Source of the DNA: Puniceicoccaceae bacterium
Lineage (GTDB): Bacteria > Verrucomicrobiota > Verrucomicrobiia > Opitutales > Coraliomargaritaceae
Length of the DNA: 47,237 bases
Assembly: GCA_002729725.1 (NCBI GenBank)
Contig: PBYS01000013.1
Span: 1 to 47,237, forward strand
Direction of reading: 5' to 3'
Shown: in pieces, positions 24,820-34,460 of the stretch
Position numbering within the stretch: position 1 is the first letter of the stretch
Layout of the letters: every line of letters starts with the position of its first letter
Notes under the pieces: model-generated
Database searches by the model: none
Seen by the model: only the letters and a program-made list of their open reading frames with translations
Told to the model about the DNA's origin: nothing
Translations under genes and position numbers: made by a program

Positions 24820-26544
24820 TCAAAGAGTTCGTCGTTTTTGAGTTTTCATAAAGAGAAAGATCGAGCCGGAGATGCACAGGAGCACGACTCCGAAGGTCGC
24901 GAGAATTCCATGCCCCGACTCGTTAAAAGGGATCAGCCCAAACATGAGCAGCGCGCAGACCAGCAAACAGCCTCCCACGATGATGGCGGGTAAGGCGCTG
25001 GCCTCTGTCACTTTACCTGCGGCAATCACATCACTGACCTGCTTCTGCACACGAATCCAACCAGCCGAGGTTTCCCCACGCCAGTAATGCATGATGGTCA
25101 AAAGACTCACAGGAATAAGCACTCCGATGATGAGATCTACGGTGGTGCCATTCGCTTGAATCCATTCAGCCAACGCGGTGGTCGATCCCGAAAGCAACCA
25201 ACCATTGGTGCCGAGCCCAAGTTTAAGAATCAGTCCTAAAACAAAGCTAATCGCCACCGTCGTCCAAATCGCGCGAATCCCGATACGCCGACTAAACAAT
25301 CCCCAAATCGTCGGTGCCAGCAAAGGACCCACCATCAAACTAGTAATAGCGACAACCACCTTTTCCGCACCTCCCAAATAGGGAATTAAAAGCGACACCA
25401 CAATGAGCACCACCCCCAAGGCGATGGTGAAAAGACGGCCAATATTCACGAGGTGCTTCTCGGTCGAATCCGGACGAAAGACCCGACGATACATTTCGTC
25501 CGTGAGCACACCGGCAAACACATTGAGCTGTGAGCTCACCATACTCGCGGTCGCGGAAAACATTGCAGCGACCATCAGTCCCACCATCCCGGCCGGAAGC
25601 ACCGCCCGACAGGCCAGGATGTAAGCCTCCTGCGGATCCGCATTTGGATCCATGGTGCGATAGATCATCGGCGGCAGGAGCCACAGTATGGGACTACACA
25701 GGTAGAGTCCTCCAAACAAAAAACAGCTCTTCTTCGCATCCTTCTCACTGGAAACACAGATAAAGCGCTGAGCAAAAGCCCATTCCGCTCCAATCATAAA
25801 GAAATGGATCACCACCCAACCAACGAGAAAGAACATCGTGTATTTATCACTGGTTAAGGCAAAAAATCCTTCGGGAGCTTTTTCGAGGAATGCACTCACC
25901 CCTCCGACTTGGCCAAAAGCAAGTGGCACAATAAAGAGCACGGCTAAGTTCAATACAATGAACTGCAAGACATCTGTCATCAGAACCGCCCAAAGTCCTC
26001 CAGCCATGGTGTAAATCACGACGATCCCGCCGAAAATAACGATCGCCCACATCAGCGAGAGATTACCCGTCGCAGGATCTTGCAAAGGGTTTCCATCCGC
26101 CAGTGGCATCATCGCCACCAGCACGATTGAAAGTGAATACAAAGACACCGCCACTCCAACAATCCGGAAGATCATCATCGCCCACGTATAAAACTGCACC
26201 GCAGAAGCGCCAAAGCGCAGCTCAATGAACTCGGCCGGTGTCTTCACCCCCATGCGCTTCCAGTGCCCCGCGACGAAAAAGCCTACCAGCAACGCAGCCG
26301 CACCATAACAAAGATTGATGACGACTGCGACTAACCCGTGCTGGTAGGCAATCCCTCCCCATACAACAAAAGTTCCCGCGGAGAACATGGTCATAAAAGA
26401 ACTCAGTCCGGAAGTCCACCAAGGGGACTCTCCCCCCGCCGCAAACATATCCGCCGAGCTCTTGTTTTTAGACGACAAGAAGAGGCCCACCCCGAAGATT
26501 CCGGCGAGGTAAATAGCGAGCACAAAGTAATCAATTGAAAGCAT
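24820..26544 (-). CDS. Sodium:solute symporter (SSS family)
   Basis: The ATG at 26544 (MLSIDYFVLAIYLAGIFG) is preferred over an in-frame ATG at 26580, because the extra twelve polar residues are not expected before the first membrane segment. The 574-residue product has about 13-14 hydrophobic segments and SSS features (KSSADMFAAGGESPWWTSGLSS, YTMAGGLWAVLMTDVLQF, AAMFSATASMVSSQLNVFAGV). It heads the operon with the FAD oxidoreductase and SGNH hydrolase. A TGTGACAGTAAC motif on its coding strand lies 212 bases upstream. It imports a small solute, likely a glycan breakdown product. Confidence 0.88.
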   Translation of the reverse strand: MLSIDYFVLAIYLAGIFGVGLFLSSKNKSSADMFAAGGESPWWTSGLSSFMTMFSAGTFVVWGGIAYQHGLVAVVINLCYGAAALLVGFFVAGHWKRMGVKTPAEFIELRFGASAVQFYTWAMMIFRIVGVAVSLYSLSIVLVAMMPLADGNPLQDPATGNLSLMWAIVIFGGIVVIYTMAGGLWAVLMTDVLQFIVLNLAVLFIVPLAFGQVGGVSAFLEKAPEGFFALTSDKYTMFFLVGWVVIHFFMIGAEWAFAQRFICVSSEKDAKKSCFLFGGLYLCSPILWLLPPMIYRTMDPNADPQEAYILACRAVLPAGMVGLMVAAMFSATASMVSSQLNVFAGVLTDEMYRRVFRPDSTEKHLVNIGRLFTIALGVVLIVVSLLIPYLGGAEKVVVAITSLMVGPLLAPTIWGLFSRRIGIRAIWTTVAISFVLGLILKLGLGTNGWLLSGSTTALAEWIQANGTTVDLIIGVLIPVSLLTIMHYWRGETSAGWIRVQKQVSDVIAAGKVTEASALPAIIVGGCLLVCALLMFGLIPFNESGHGILATFGVVLLCISGSIFLFMKTQKRRTL

Positions 26545-26756
26545 AAACACAGAGGATTGAGTATTGATTTGCCGAGGCACTAAACCTCGCGGTTGAATCC
26601 ATTTTCATCGCCATAAATCGTATACAATGAAGCATTGTCATTAGGGGAGATGCGAATGGAGTGGGATGGAAGACTTCGCGAAGGCGAAACCAGTGACTCA
26701 ATCTGTAGGCCACAATTAGAGGTTCGACCAACCTAATCCACAACCGCCAGAGGCTT

Positions 26757-26768
26757 GTTACTGTCACA
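26757..26768 (-). promoter_or_regulatory. Regulon motif copy 1 (TGTGACAGTAAC on minus strand)
   Basis: On the plus strand this reads GTTACTGTCACA, identical to four other copies in the window. It lies between the divergent SSS symporter operon and the GH36 gene and is oriented toward the symporter operon, in the same relative orientation as all other copies. Confidence 0.7.
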
Positions 26769-26878
26769 GTATGGGATGTTTTTACTTCGCATCTGTTTCG
26801 GATTTGAATCAAATGAACAATCGCAGGAATCACATCCCAGAGCTTATCTTCACCTGCCCTCTTTCATACTCGACCGCC

Positions 26879-29083
26879 ATGCACATCCATTACGACGTCA
26901 CGCAATCTCAATTTTCACTGCAAGCAGGCAACGCCACTTACGCGCTCAAAGTATCGGAACAAGGCATCCTCCAACACGTTTACTGGGGGCCGCAGCTTTC
27001 AACATCGGGAACCGGCCCGAGCTGTGCCCCGATTCAGGAGCGCGGCTACACGCCTAATCTCGCTGGCGCACCAAATGGCATCAGTCTGGATACACTTCCC
27101 CAGGAATTTCCGACCTACGGCAACTCGGATTTCAGAGAGCCTGCTTTGGAAATTTTTCAGCCTGAAACCGGCTCTCGTATTCTGTCGCTCCGCTATAAAT
27201 CGCATACCATTTCGTCAGGTAAACCCAAGTTGGAAGGCTTGCCATCGACTTATGCGGAGGTCATTGAAGATGCCGAAACGCTGACGATCTTATTGGAAGA
27301 TACACGACTTCAATTACAAGTAGAGCTGCACTATACAGTTTTCCCAAAACATCCGATCATCACGCGATCCGCACGGATTCTCAACAAGGGAAAACAAAAC
27401 CTGGAAATTCGACGAGCACTCTCCGCTTCAGTCGATTTCGACGCGGAGCTTTCCGACTACAAATTCGTTCAATTATCCGGGGCTTGGATTCGTGAGCGGA
27501 ATGCACATTTCTCAACGCTAAGACCGGGCGTCCAGGCAATTTCCAGTCAACGCGGCACCAGCAGCCACCAGCAAAATCCATTTTTCGCACTCGCCGAAAA
27601 GGGCGCCAATGAAACCGATGGTTCCGTCTACGCTTACAATCTGATCTACAGCGGTAACTTTCTCGCTCAAGTGGAGCAGGATCAGTTTCAATGCGTCCGC
27701 GCTCAAATAGGCATCAATCCCTTCGATTTCACATGGCAGTTAAAACCGGGAAGTTCTTTCCAAGCACCAGAAGTTGTCATGACATACGCAGCCGATGGAC
27801 TGGGCGGCATGTCGCGGGCGATGCACCGATTTTATCGTCAACACTTACTCCCAATCGCCTGGCGTGATCAACCTCGCCCAATTCTGCTCAACAATTGGGA
27901 AGCGACGTATTTTGATTTCGACGCGAAAAAGATTGAAACCATTGCCGCGAGCGGAGCCGAGCTCGGCGTCGAATTATTCGTCCTCGATGACGGCTGGTTC
28001 GGTCGCCGCGACAATGACCGCACCTCTCTGGGCGATTGGGTCGTCGATCATAATAAACTACCTGATGGACTCGAGAATCTCGCCCAAAAAGTCAAAGCGC
28101 GAGGCATTGAATTCGGTCTGTGGTTTGAACCCGAAATGGTGTCGCCCGACAGCGAACTCTACCGCTCACACTCGGATTGGTGCATCCATGTGCCAGATCG
28201 CCCCAGAACCGAAAGCCGAAACCAACTCGTGCTCGATTTCTCGCGCAGTGAAGTTCGTGATGCGATCTATGCGCGTATCGCCACAATCCTCCAAGAGGTC
28301 CCGATCACCTATGTCAAATGGGATATGAACCGCCATCTGACTGAGCTGGGTTCGCTCCGTTTGGACGCCACTCAACAACAGGAAACCGCTCACCGATTCG
28401 TTTTGGGACTCTACGAAATCATGGATCGGTTCAATCAAGAATTCCCCCACATTCTATTCGAAGGCTGTTCGGGAGGGGGCGGGCGCTTTGATCCGGGCAT
28501 CTTGGCTTACATGCCTCAAATCTGGACCAGTGATAATTCGGATGCGATCTCCCGCCTACGGATTCAATACGGCACCAGCTTAGCGTATCCCTTGAGCACC
28601 ATGGCTGCCCACGTCTCAGCGGTGCCCAACCACCAGGTCGGTCGCACGACACCACTGCGCACTCGGGGGCATGTCGCTTGCACCGGAGCCTTCGGCTACG
28701 AACTGGATTTAGGCACCTTAACGGAAGCAGAGAAATCCGAGGTTTGCAGCCAGATCGAATTCTACAAAACGATTCGTCCCCTACTCATCTCTGGCGATCT
28801 CTACCGCTTGAAAAGCCCCTACGAATCTCAAGAAGCCGCATGGATGATCGTCTCCGAAGACAGGCACGAGGCCCTCGTCACACACGTCACTGTGCTGAAT
28901 GAACCCAATGCACCCGCGCGCCGCCTCAAATTACAAGGCCTGTCCTCAGAAATAAAATACCGCGTCCGGGCTGACGGGGATTCATACACGGTCAGCGGCG
29001 ATGTCCTCATGCACCAAGGCTTATTCGTCCCACAGGCCAAAACTGACTTTGAAAGCATTCAGTGGCTCGTTCAGGCCTTGTAA
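26879..29083 (+). CDS. GH36 alpha-galactosidase
   Basis: The ATG at 26879 (MHIHYDVTQSQFSLQ) gives 734 residues, the usual GH36 length. Upstream in-frame ATGs add a non-family extension. Signatures include FVLDDGWFGRRDNDRTSLGDW, FGLWFEPEMVSPDSELY, the nucleophile Asp482 in TYVKWDMNRHLTE and the acid/base Asp552 in IWTSDNSDAISR. The 70-residue spacing between them is the same as in characterised GH36 enzymes. No signal peptide is seen, so it is probably cytoplasmic or periplasmic by another route. It removes terminal alpha-galactose from oligosaccharides. The regulon motif in its 5' region faces the other way, so its own control is uncertain. Confidence 0.92.
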   Translation: MHIHYDVTQSQFSLQAGNATYALKVSEQGILQHVYWGPQLSTSGTGPSCAPIQERGYTPNLAGAPNGISLDTLPQEFPTYGNSDFREPALEIFQPETGSRILSLRYKSHTISSGKPKLEGLPSTYAEVIEDAETLTILLEDTRLQLQVELHYTVFPKHPIITRSARILNKGKQNLEIRRALSASVDFDAELSDYKFVQLSGAWIRERNAHFSTLRPGVQAISSQRGTSSHQQNPFFALAEKGANETDGSVYAYNLIYSGNFLAQVEQDQFQCVRAQIGINPFDFTWQLKPGSSFQAPEVVMTYAADGLGGMSRAMHRFYRQHLLPIAWRDQPRPILLNNWEATYFDFDAKKIETIAASGAELGVELFVLDDGWFGRRDNDRTSLGDWVVDHNKLPDGLENLAQKVKARGIEFGLWFEPEMVSPDSELYRSHSDWCIHVPDRPRTESRNQLVLDFSRSEVRDAIYARIATILQEVPITYVKWDMNRHLTELGSLRLDATQQQETAHRFVLGLYEIMDRFNQEFPHILFEGCSGGGGRFDPGILAYMPQIWTSDNSDAISRLRIQYGTSLAYPLSTMAAHVSAVPNHQVGRTTPLRTRGHVACTGAFGYELDLGTLTEAEKSEVCSQIEFYKTIRPLLISGDLYRLKSPYESQEAAWMIVSEDRHEALVTHVTVLNEPNAPARRLKLQGLSSEIKYRVRADGDSYTVSGDVLMHQGLFVPQAKTDFESIQWLVQAL

Positions 29084-29113
29084 ATTGAGAGCCCATCAAT
29101 AGCGCACATCGCT

Positions 29114-29956
29114 TCAGAGCTTTGCGAGTAATCCCTGACGCAGGGCAAAGGCATACACCGTATCCAAAGTTTCTTCATACACGGGGCTCTTTCGATAGTA
29201 ACCATGATTGCCATTCTGATTCGGAAAGAAGTCACAAGTATTGCCATGCGCCAGCATACTGGCCTGAAACGCACGCGCTCCGGCAAATGGCACCGTTCCA
29301 TCCGCCTGCCCATGGAAGAGTAAGGTCGGTGGCATCTTTGAGTGCACCCGATGCAGCGGCGAGAGCGTCTGCCAGTCAGAACCCAGTTTTGCGTGACCAT
29401 AACCAGCCTCCGAAGTATCGATCACCGGATTAAAAAGTATTACCGCATCGGGTCGAAATGAGGCCGACCGATTGACCTCTCGATAATCCTCAAAAAGCGC
29501 CGTTCCGATCGCCAAATGACCACCGGCAGACGCGCCGGCAATGGCAATTCGATTCGGGTCGATCCGCAGTCGCGCTGAATCCATACGTAGATAAGACATG
29601 GCATCCTGTACATCCGCCACTGCATCAAAAACCGAAGCCCCATGCTGGTGGGTATCCAGTAAGCGGTATTCAACACAAGCCACCACAAATCCCATAGCAC
29701 TGAGTCGCTCCGCCATGGGAAAGAAAATAGCCGGATAGCCACGCGTCCAGCCTCCGCCATGCACCAAGAGGATGACGGGCCGCTCACTTGAAGCGGCATT
29801 CCGTGGCTCAAAACAGTGCAGCCAAAGCGAGCGCCCATTGACTGTTTTATAAATAGCCCGAAAATCCGGCTCCCGTGTTGTGCCAGTCATATCGGCCTGA
29901 AGTATTGAGTTCATCAGAACTCCCAGACAGAGGCAGCAGAATAGAATTCGTTTCAT
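29114..29956 (-). CDS. Secreted alpha/beta-hydrolase esterase (HGGG type)
   Basis: This 280-residue protein has a signal peptide (RILFCCLCLGVLMNSILQA). The oxyanion motif is LLVHGGGWTRG, the nucleophile elbow is IAGASAGGHLAIG, and the likely acid and histidine are in HGQADGTVPF and QNGNHGYYRKS. This is the hormone-sensitive-lipase/feruloyl-acetyl esterase type. It is the last gene of the operon GPH symporter, GH2, SGNH hydrolase, esterase, and is convergent with GH36. It probably removes ester groups from the glycan. Catalytic residues are complete. Confidence 0.82.
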   Translation of the reverse strand: MKRILFCCLCLGVLMNSILQADMTGTTREPDFRAIYKTVNGRSLWLHCFEPRNAASSERPVILLVHGGGWTRGYPAIFFPMAERLSAMGFVVACVEYRLLDTHQHGASVFDAVADVQDAMSYLRMDSARLRIDPNRIAIAGASAGGHLAIGTALFEDYREVNRSASFRPDAVILFNPVIDTSEAGYGHAKLGSDWQTLSPLHRVHSKMPPTLLFHGQADGTVPFAGARAFQASMLAHGNTCDFFPNQNGNHGYYRKSPVYEETLDTVYAFALRQGLLAKL

Positions 29957-29987
29957 TTTAAAATATCCATGAACAGCAGACCACCAC

Positions 29988-30698
29988 TCATTCGTAAGCC
30001 AACTCGCTTGATTTTAGGACAGGTGCCACCGCCTCGGCCCACACCGCATAGCCACGGTCATTCATGTGCAAATTGTCCCCCTTGAAAATGTCCGGACGTA
30101 TTGTGCCATCGAGATTCAACATCCCCGAAGAGCTATCGATGTAAGTCAGCAAGGGGTTTGACTCGCAAATCCCTTTCAGCAACTCATTCGCTTCTTGCAT
30201 ACGCCCCCAGAGATTCTTGCGGGCAAGGCTCGGTTTAATGGCCATGACATAAAAGCGAACCTCGGGTTGCACCGCATGCACTTTACTGACGATGGCCTGA
30301 AAGCAATCGGCCACAACTTGAGGCGATGCTCCGTGAGCGAGATCGTTATCCCCCTCGTAGATCAGCACCGCACGAGGTCGGCTTTTCAAAATCAATGTAT
30401 CGACCGAGTAGAGCACATCATCAAAAGTGCTGCCGCCAAAACCACGCCGAATAATCGTCAACGGAGCGAGATCACGCTGAATACTCCCCCACATGCGCAT
30501 ACTCGAACTGCCGACTGCGACAATTCCTCCGGGTGCATGCACCTCTTGGTCAAATCGACGCATATCGCCGGCATACTTTGTCGGACTACGATCATAAAAC
30601 TGCGTAAATGCAGTGCTTTCATCCACGGCATGAAGACCGGTCTCGGCAAAAACACTGAGCAATAAAAGTAAACTGAGTTGGATAGGATTGTATTTCAT
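29988..30698 (-). CDS. Secreted SGNH/GDSL-type hydrolase
   Basis: The ATG at 30698 (MKYNPIQLSLLLLLSVFA) starts a signal peptide. An upstream in-frame ATG at 30734 would overlap the GH2 gene. The 236-residue protein carries the serine block as IVAVGSSSMRMWG, the glycine and asparagine blocks as RRGFGGST and IYEGDNDLAHG, and the Asp-His end as GDNLHMNDRGYAVWA. It is a different subfamily from the SGNH protein at 21863, suggesting a different ester or position. It is part of the GPH-GH2-SGNH-esterase operon. Confidence 0.82.
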   Translation of the reverse strand: MKYNPIQLSLLLLLSVFAETGLHAVDESTAFTQFYDRSPTKYAGDMRRFDQEVHAPGGIVAVGSSSMRMWGSIQRDLAPLTIIRRGFGGSTFDDVLYSVDTLILKSRPRAVLIYEGDNDLAHGASPQVVADCFQAIVSKVHAVQPEVRFYVMAIKPSLARKNLWGRMQEANELLKGICESNPLLTYIDSSSGMLNLDGTIRPDIFKGDNLHMNDRGYAVWAEAVAPVLKSSELAYE

Positions 30699-30726
30699 AA
30701 AATAAATTGATGGGGCTTTGAGATGA

Positions 30727-31966
30727 TTAAACATCGCCTGAATTCCAGAGACGTTTCAGGGTATGTGCGACCAGCTTAGGTTGACGTGATCGGGTGAACA
30801 CCCCCTTCCGATTGAATATAACTCGATTGAGCGTCTGTCCGACTCGGAAGTCCGCAAAATTCCAAACATGTGCACCAATAAACCAAGGCTCACGCAACAA
30901 GCGAGTGTACTGCGTTTCCACAGTTTTAGACTGATATTCCTCACTAAACATCACTTCTGGCAAATGATGCTCACCTGCCACCGCATCGGCACCGAATTCA
31001 GCAAAGATGATTGGTTTCTCGAACGCGTCATAAAATTCCTCTAGCTTCTCAACCATTGGCTCGAGACCGTCTTCCAGACGTGCGGTCCACTCATACCAAC
31101 CGAAATACTTGTTGATACAAAGCACATCAAACAGTGATGCCATCGGATTGTCATCTGGGTTGAGATGAGCCGCATACGTAAATGGTCGGCTCGTATCCAA
31201 TTCGCGAGCCTTGGCCATGAGCGAACGGTAAAAATGCAGACAGGATTCACGCTCAGACGGATCATTGAGGCAACCAGGAGAGTTCGGCTCGTTCGCCAGC
31301 GACCACATGACCACACAAGGATGATTTCGATCCCGCCGCATATGCTCCTCAACCACTCCGAGTGCTTTCTCAAGAATCGACTCTTTATAGAGGCGTGGGC
31401 CCAAACCGACAAACGGATTTTCCGAAATTACCAGAATTCCCATTTTATCTGCCAACTCAAGCCACTCTTCCGCATACGGATAATGCGAAGTGCGGTAAGA
31501 ATTAGCACCGATCCAGTTCATTAAATCGTAGTCCTTGACAATCAACGCATGGCAAAGCCCTTTACCGATCACATCAAAGTCCTCGTGCTTACCAAAGCCT
31601 TTAAAATGGACGGGCTTACCATTGAGAAGAAACTCCGTTTTCGTCGTCTCTATGTTACGAATGTCCTCCGAGCCGCACCCCATTTAACCAGACCTCTGCA
31701 TCTTGGCAGACACTGCCAAAGTGGATAAAGATACGACGGCCCAACCACCCGCGACTGATGAAAAAACGCTTTTCATACCAGCCCTCCCCGAAATGATTAT
31801 ACAGGTCGAGGCACTGCTCATTCCAACTGCCGGGAACCGCCACTTGCCGGGCTTGCTCCAAGCCTAAAGCAACATCCGGCCGCTCCTCATTCCGACCAGG
31901 CACGAAGTCCCAAAAACCGTCGAGATCAAAGCTCTCCCGACTCTCATTGTATTGTGGTTTCAACAT
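30727..31966 (-). pseudogene. GH2 beta-glucuronidase with out-of-frame internal deletion
   Basis: The first 103 codons from ATG 31966 encode the GH2 sugar-binding domain (DGFWDFVPG, VPGSWNEQ, AEVWLNGVRLGGHS), then a stop. In another frame, 31683-30727 encodes the catalytic TIM barrel: TEFLLNGKPVHFKGFGKHEDF, the acid/base in MWSLANEPNSP and the nucleophile in IIFAEFGAD. NRKGVFTR matches the NxK motif that beta-glucuronidases use to bind the sugar carboxylate. About 170 residues, covering the rest of the sugar-binding domain and the Ig-like domain, are missing at 31658-31668. The join contains GAGGACATTCG, suggesting deletion at a short direct repeat. The gene is broken as read; an assembly error cannot be excluded. 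Confidence 0.8.
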
Positions 31967-33399
31967 AGTTCTCGCTTAGCTCCTTCGATCGCAGATTCAT
32001 TCTGCTGAAGATCGTCATACATCTTCCTATAAAAAGCGTTGTCGATCGGATACCAAATATAAGCAATAATGGACGCAATATGTCCCAAAATAGGCACGCC
32101 CAACATGACAAGGAGGAAGGTCCAATAAGCCTCGCTAGACCATGGCATGTTTTTTGTATATCCGATATAAGAGAGCGCGCCACCGATGAGTAATCCGGAG
32201 ATCGACGAGACCATTTTATCGACAAAGCTAAAAGTCGTCCCGACCAAGCCCGGGGCAAACCGGCCATTTTTCCAATGCTCATAGTCCGCGACATCGGCAA
32301 TCATCGGTATAATATTCATATATGAGATACCCGTGCCAGCATTCACAAGTAGCATCAGTGCCAAAAAGAGCACCGCTTGCTCGGGTGCAAAAGGTTGGAC
32401 CACAATAATGAGCACTCCGAAAATCAGCCCCATCCAAGTGCCGAAAAGAAAAGACACCTTCTTATCATAGCGCCGCGCCACGATCACTCCCAAGGTGTTT
32501 CCCAAAAAGAGCGCAGGTAATCCCAAGAGCGAAACACGGGCCTGCATGTCGAGACTCTGGACCGTATACAAATAAAAATACACCGCTGCCGCCCCCTGCA
32601 GATTACTGGCGAGTTTGTTCGTCGCCGCAGCCGTCACTAACATTTGCAAGGGCCGATTCCCTTTAATTAAACTGAAGATCGCAGTGACTTTGATCTTCTC
32701 CTTCTTCACTTCCTTTGAATAACACTCAGGACGGTCGTGATCCTTGAGCGCGAGAATGGAACAAACAGTCAACACCGCATTCACGGCCACAGTGATCACT
32801 GCGATCACCCGATAGCCATCCGGATTTGAAAAGCCGCCCTCAAAGCTATCCACATATTTAACCGCAAAAGCGAGAAAGAGAGACCAATAGCCAGTCGAAA
32901 TAATCGCAGTGAGAAAGCCCAAAGTCGAACGTTGCCCCGGATCATTCGTCAACTGCACTTGAGCCGACTTCGTGCAAGCAGTCTGGCAAGTATATCCAAA
33001 GATATAAAAAATGTAACTGCCGATAATCCATGCATATTGAAGCAACTCGTTCTCAAAATGAACAAAGCCACCAAAGAGAAGAAAAATCCCAATATTAATA
33101 ATAATCGAGCCCACGAGGAGAAAAGGACGAAACTTCCCCCAACGGGTCACCGTATTATCAATCAAAGTTCCAATGATCGGGTCAGTGATCCCATCAAAAA
33201 CCCGGACCAACATCATAATGATCCCCGCGACAAAGCCAGACAGCACGAGGTTATCGGTCATCATGACCACAAGAAAGGTGCCGATGGTGCAAAGGCCGGC
33301 ATTGGTGGCCGTGTCATTCACCGAAAAGGCCAGAATTTGCCATGGCTTGGCTTTGTGGTAGTGGGTGGGGTGGGTATCGCTCACATAAGACTGTTTCAC
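31960..33399 (-). CDS. GPH-family (glycoside-pentoside-hexuronide):cation symporter, MFS
   Basis: This 479-residue, 12-segment membrane protein has the GPH signature VFDGITDPIIGTLIDNTVTRWGKFRP cut here as VFDGITDPIIGTLID and TRWGKFRPF. It also has ADVADYEHWKNGRFAPG in the middle and typical SFVDKMVSSISG near the C-terminal half. It imports glycosides or hexuronides with cations, fitting the beta-glucuronidase gene whose start overlaps its end by seven bases. It is divergent from the DNRLRE/PEP-CTERM gene across a region with two facing regulon motifs. Likely cargo: uronic-acid-containing oligosaccharides. Confidence 0.9.
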   Translation of the reverse strand: MKQSYVSDTHPTHYHKAKPWQILAFSVNDTATNAGLCTIGTFLVVMMTDNLVLSGFVAGIIMMLVRVFDGITDPIIGTLIDNTVTRWGKFRPFLLVGSIIINIGIFLLFGGFVHFENELLQYAWIIGSYIFYIFGYTCQTACTKSAQVQLTNDPGQRSTLGFLTAIISTGYWSLFLAFAVKYVDSFEGGFSNPDGYRVIAVITVAVNAVLTVCSILALKDHDRPECYSKEVKKEKIKVTAIFSLIKGNRPLQMLVTAAATNKLASNLQGAAAVYFYLYTVQSLDMQARVSLLGLPALFLGNTLGVIVARRYDKKVSFLFGTWMGLIFGVLIIVVQPFAPEQAVLFLALMLLVNAGTGISYMNIIPMIADVADYEHWKNGRFAPGLVGTTFSFVDKMVSSISGLLIGGALSYIGYTKNMPWSSEAYWTFLLVMLGVPILGHIASIIAYIWYPIDNAFYRKMYDDLQQNESAIEGAKRELC

Positions 33400-33499
33400 T
33401 CAGTTCGAGGCCTCCCCATCGCATCAAGATAGCAGTATTCAGGGAGCCGTAGAATGATAATTGGCTGTATTGCCCCTCCGACTGAACCTCCGCGCTTAC

Positions 33500-33511
33500 G
33501 TTACTGTCACA
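33500..33511 (-). promoter_or_regulatory. Regulon motif copy 2 (TGTGACAGTAAC toward the GPH symporter)
   Basis: The plus strand reads GTTACTGTCACA. The motif ends 100 bases upstream of the GPH symporter start and points toward it. It faces copy 3, 27 bases away, so the divergent promoters each have one copy. Confidence 0.75.
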
Positions 33512-33538
33512 AAATCAAATCCACACATTTAATTAAAT

Positions 33539-33550
33539 TGTGACTGTAAC
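33539..33550 (+). promoter_or_regulatory. Regulon motif copy 3 (TGTGACTGTAAC toward the DNRLRE protein)
   Basis: This copy differs from the others at one base (TGTGACTGTAAC). It points toward the PEP-CTERM gene, whose start is about 100 bases downstream. Confidence 0.7.
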
Positions 33551-33652
33551 ATTGTTCTTAGCCTGTTATCACATGATTTTTTCTGCGAAGGTAGTGATGT
33601 TTTCCCGAGAACAATCGATCAATCAACAATCAACTCCTAAAAACCTATGCAT

Positions 33653-34375
33653 ATGAAATTCTCCAACCCCACACACACACTCACTGCCCTGGTGTTCGCT
33701 TCGGCAGCACTTCCACTGGCTGCTTCGGCAGATACTCTTGATTTAGTTGCCTCCGCAGACGGATTTATTCGCGATGGCTTTACTGTTGATAATGTCCAGG
33801 ATGCTCAAGAGGCAAACCTTTTTCTCGTAGGTAATACGGACGGCACAGATGAATTACGTGCTTTTCTGCAATTCGATTTATCGAACCCGCTGTTAACGGG
33901 AGCCACAATCAACAGCGTCACTCTCACCTTCACAGTCGACGGAGGGGACACAAATTCGGTAGAAGAAATTGATACGCTACAATTGTATCAAACCAACACT
34001 GCCTTCACTGAGGGCGGCGCACAATGGGACACCCCCTGGACGACGCCAGGCGGCGATTTGGATTCTCTTTTGGCCACAGCAGATGCTAATGCAGGTACTG
34101 TTGCCGCAAGTGATACAGTCGGCTTTACCTCAGAAACTATGGATACAGCGATTGCCAACACAATCGGCGGTTCCATTGGACTGATCCTTAAAGTTGACTC
34201 CATTGACGCCGCTCGGACGATCTTCCGGTTCACATCGAGAACTCCAATTGAATCCCCGTCTACCTACGTGCCAACTCTGAGCATCGACTACACAGCGGTT
34301 CCTGAACCATCGGCCTTCGCCCTCTTGGCTGGTTTTGCCGGTCTCTCACTCGCTGTCGTACGTCGTCGCAAGTAA
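33653..34375 (+). CDS. Secreted DNRLRE-domain (CBM96-like) PEP-CTERM protein
   Basis: The start at 33653 (MKFSNPTHTLTALVFASAA) is chosen for its signal peptide; ATG 33647 adds two residues. The 240-residue protein has a single beta-rich domain (about 28-210) with ADGFIRDGF, LFLVGNTDGTDELRAFLQFDL and RTIFRFTSR. These features are shared with the N-terminal domain of the GH28-like enzyme at 40298 and with DNRLRE/CBM96-type glycan-binding domains. The C-terminus has VPEPSAFALLAGFAGLSLA then RRRK, a PEP-CTERM sorting signal. It is probably a surface glycan-capture protein. A strong terminator follows. Confidence 0.83.
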   Translation: MKFSNPTHTLTALVFASAALPLAASADTLDLVASADGFIRDGFTVDNVQDAQEANLFLVGNTDGTDELRAFLQFDLSNPLLTGATINSVTLTFTVDGGDTNSVEEIDTLQLYQTNTAFTEGGAQWDTPWTTPGGDLDSLLATADANAGTVAASDTVGFTSETMDTAIANTIGGSIGLILKVDSIDAARTIFRFTSRTPIESPSTYVPTLSIDYTAVPEPSAFALLAGFAGLSLAVVRRRK

Positions 34376-34399
34376 GTTCCAAATTCTAATCACACTTTC

Positions 34400-34436
34400 A
34401 AAAGGCCTGTCGGCGTAAAACGGCAGGCCTTTTTTA
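34400..34436 (+). terminator. Rho-independent terminator after the DNRLRE/PEP-CTERM gene
   Basis: AAAAGGCCTGTCG pairs with CGGCAGGCCTTTTTT across a short A-rich loop (one G-U pair), ending in a T-run. It is placed 25 bases after the stop codon and should insulate the gene from the GH1 gene downstream, though read-through is possible. Confidence 0.85.
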
Positions 34437-34460
34437 TCTCTTACAGCCACTACGTAAATC

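Noticed and set aside
27795..28328. 177-residue plus-strand open frame
   Set aside because: It is a shifted frame inside the GH36 gene, whose catalytic motifs are in the other frame.
30727..31966. Programmed frameshift in the GH2 gene
   Set aside because: A frameshift alone would not explain the loss of about 170 residues, including the Ig-like domain. Deletion or misassembly fits better.
33500..33550. CRP/FNR-type binding site
   Set aside because: TGTGA matches a CRP half-site, but no copy has TCACA at the six-base spacing a CRP dyad needs, and the motif is directional.
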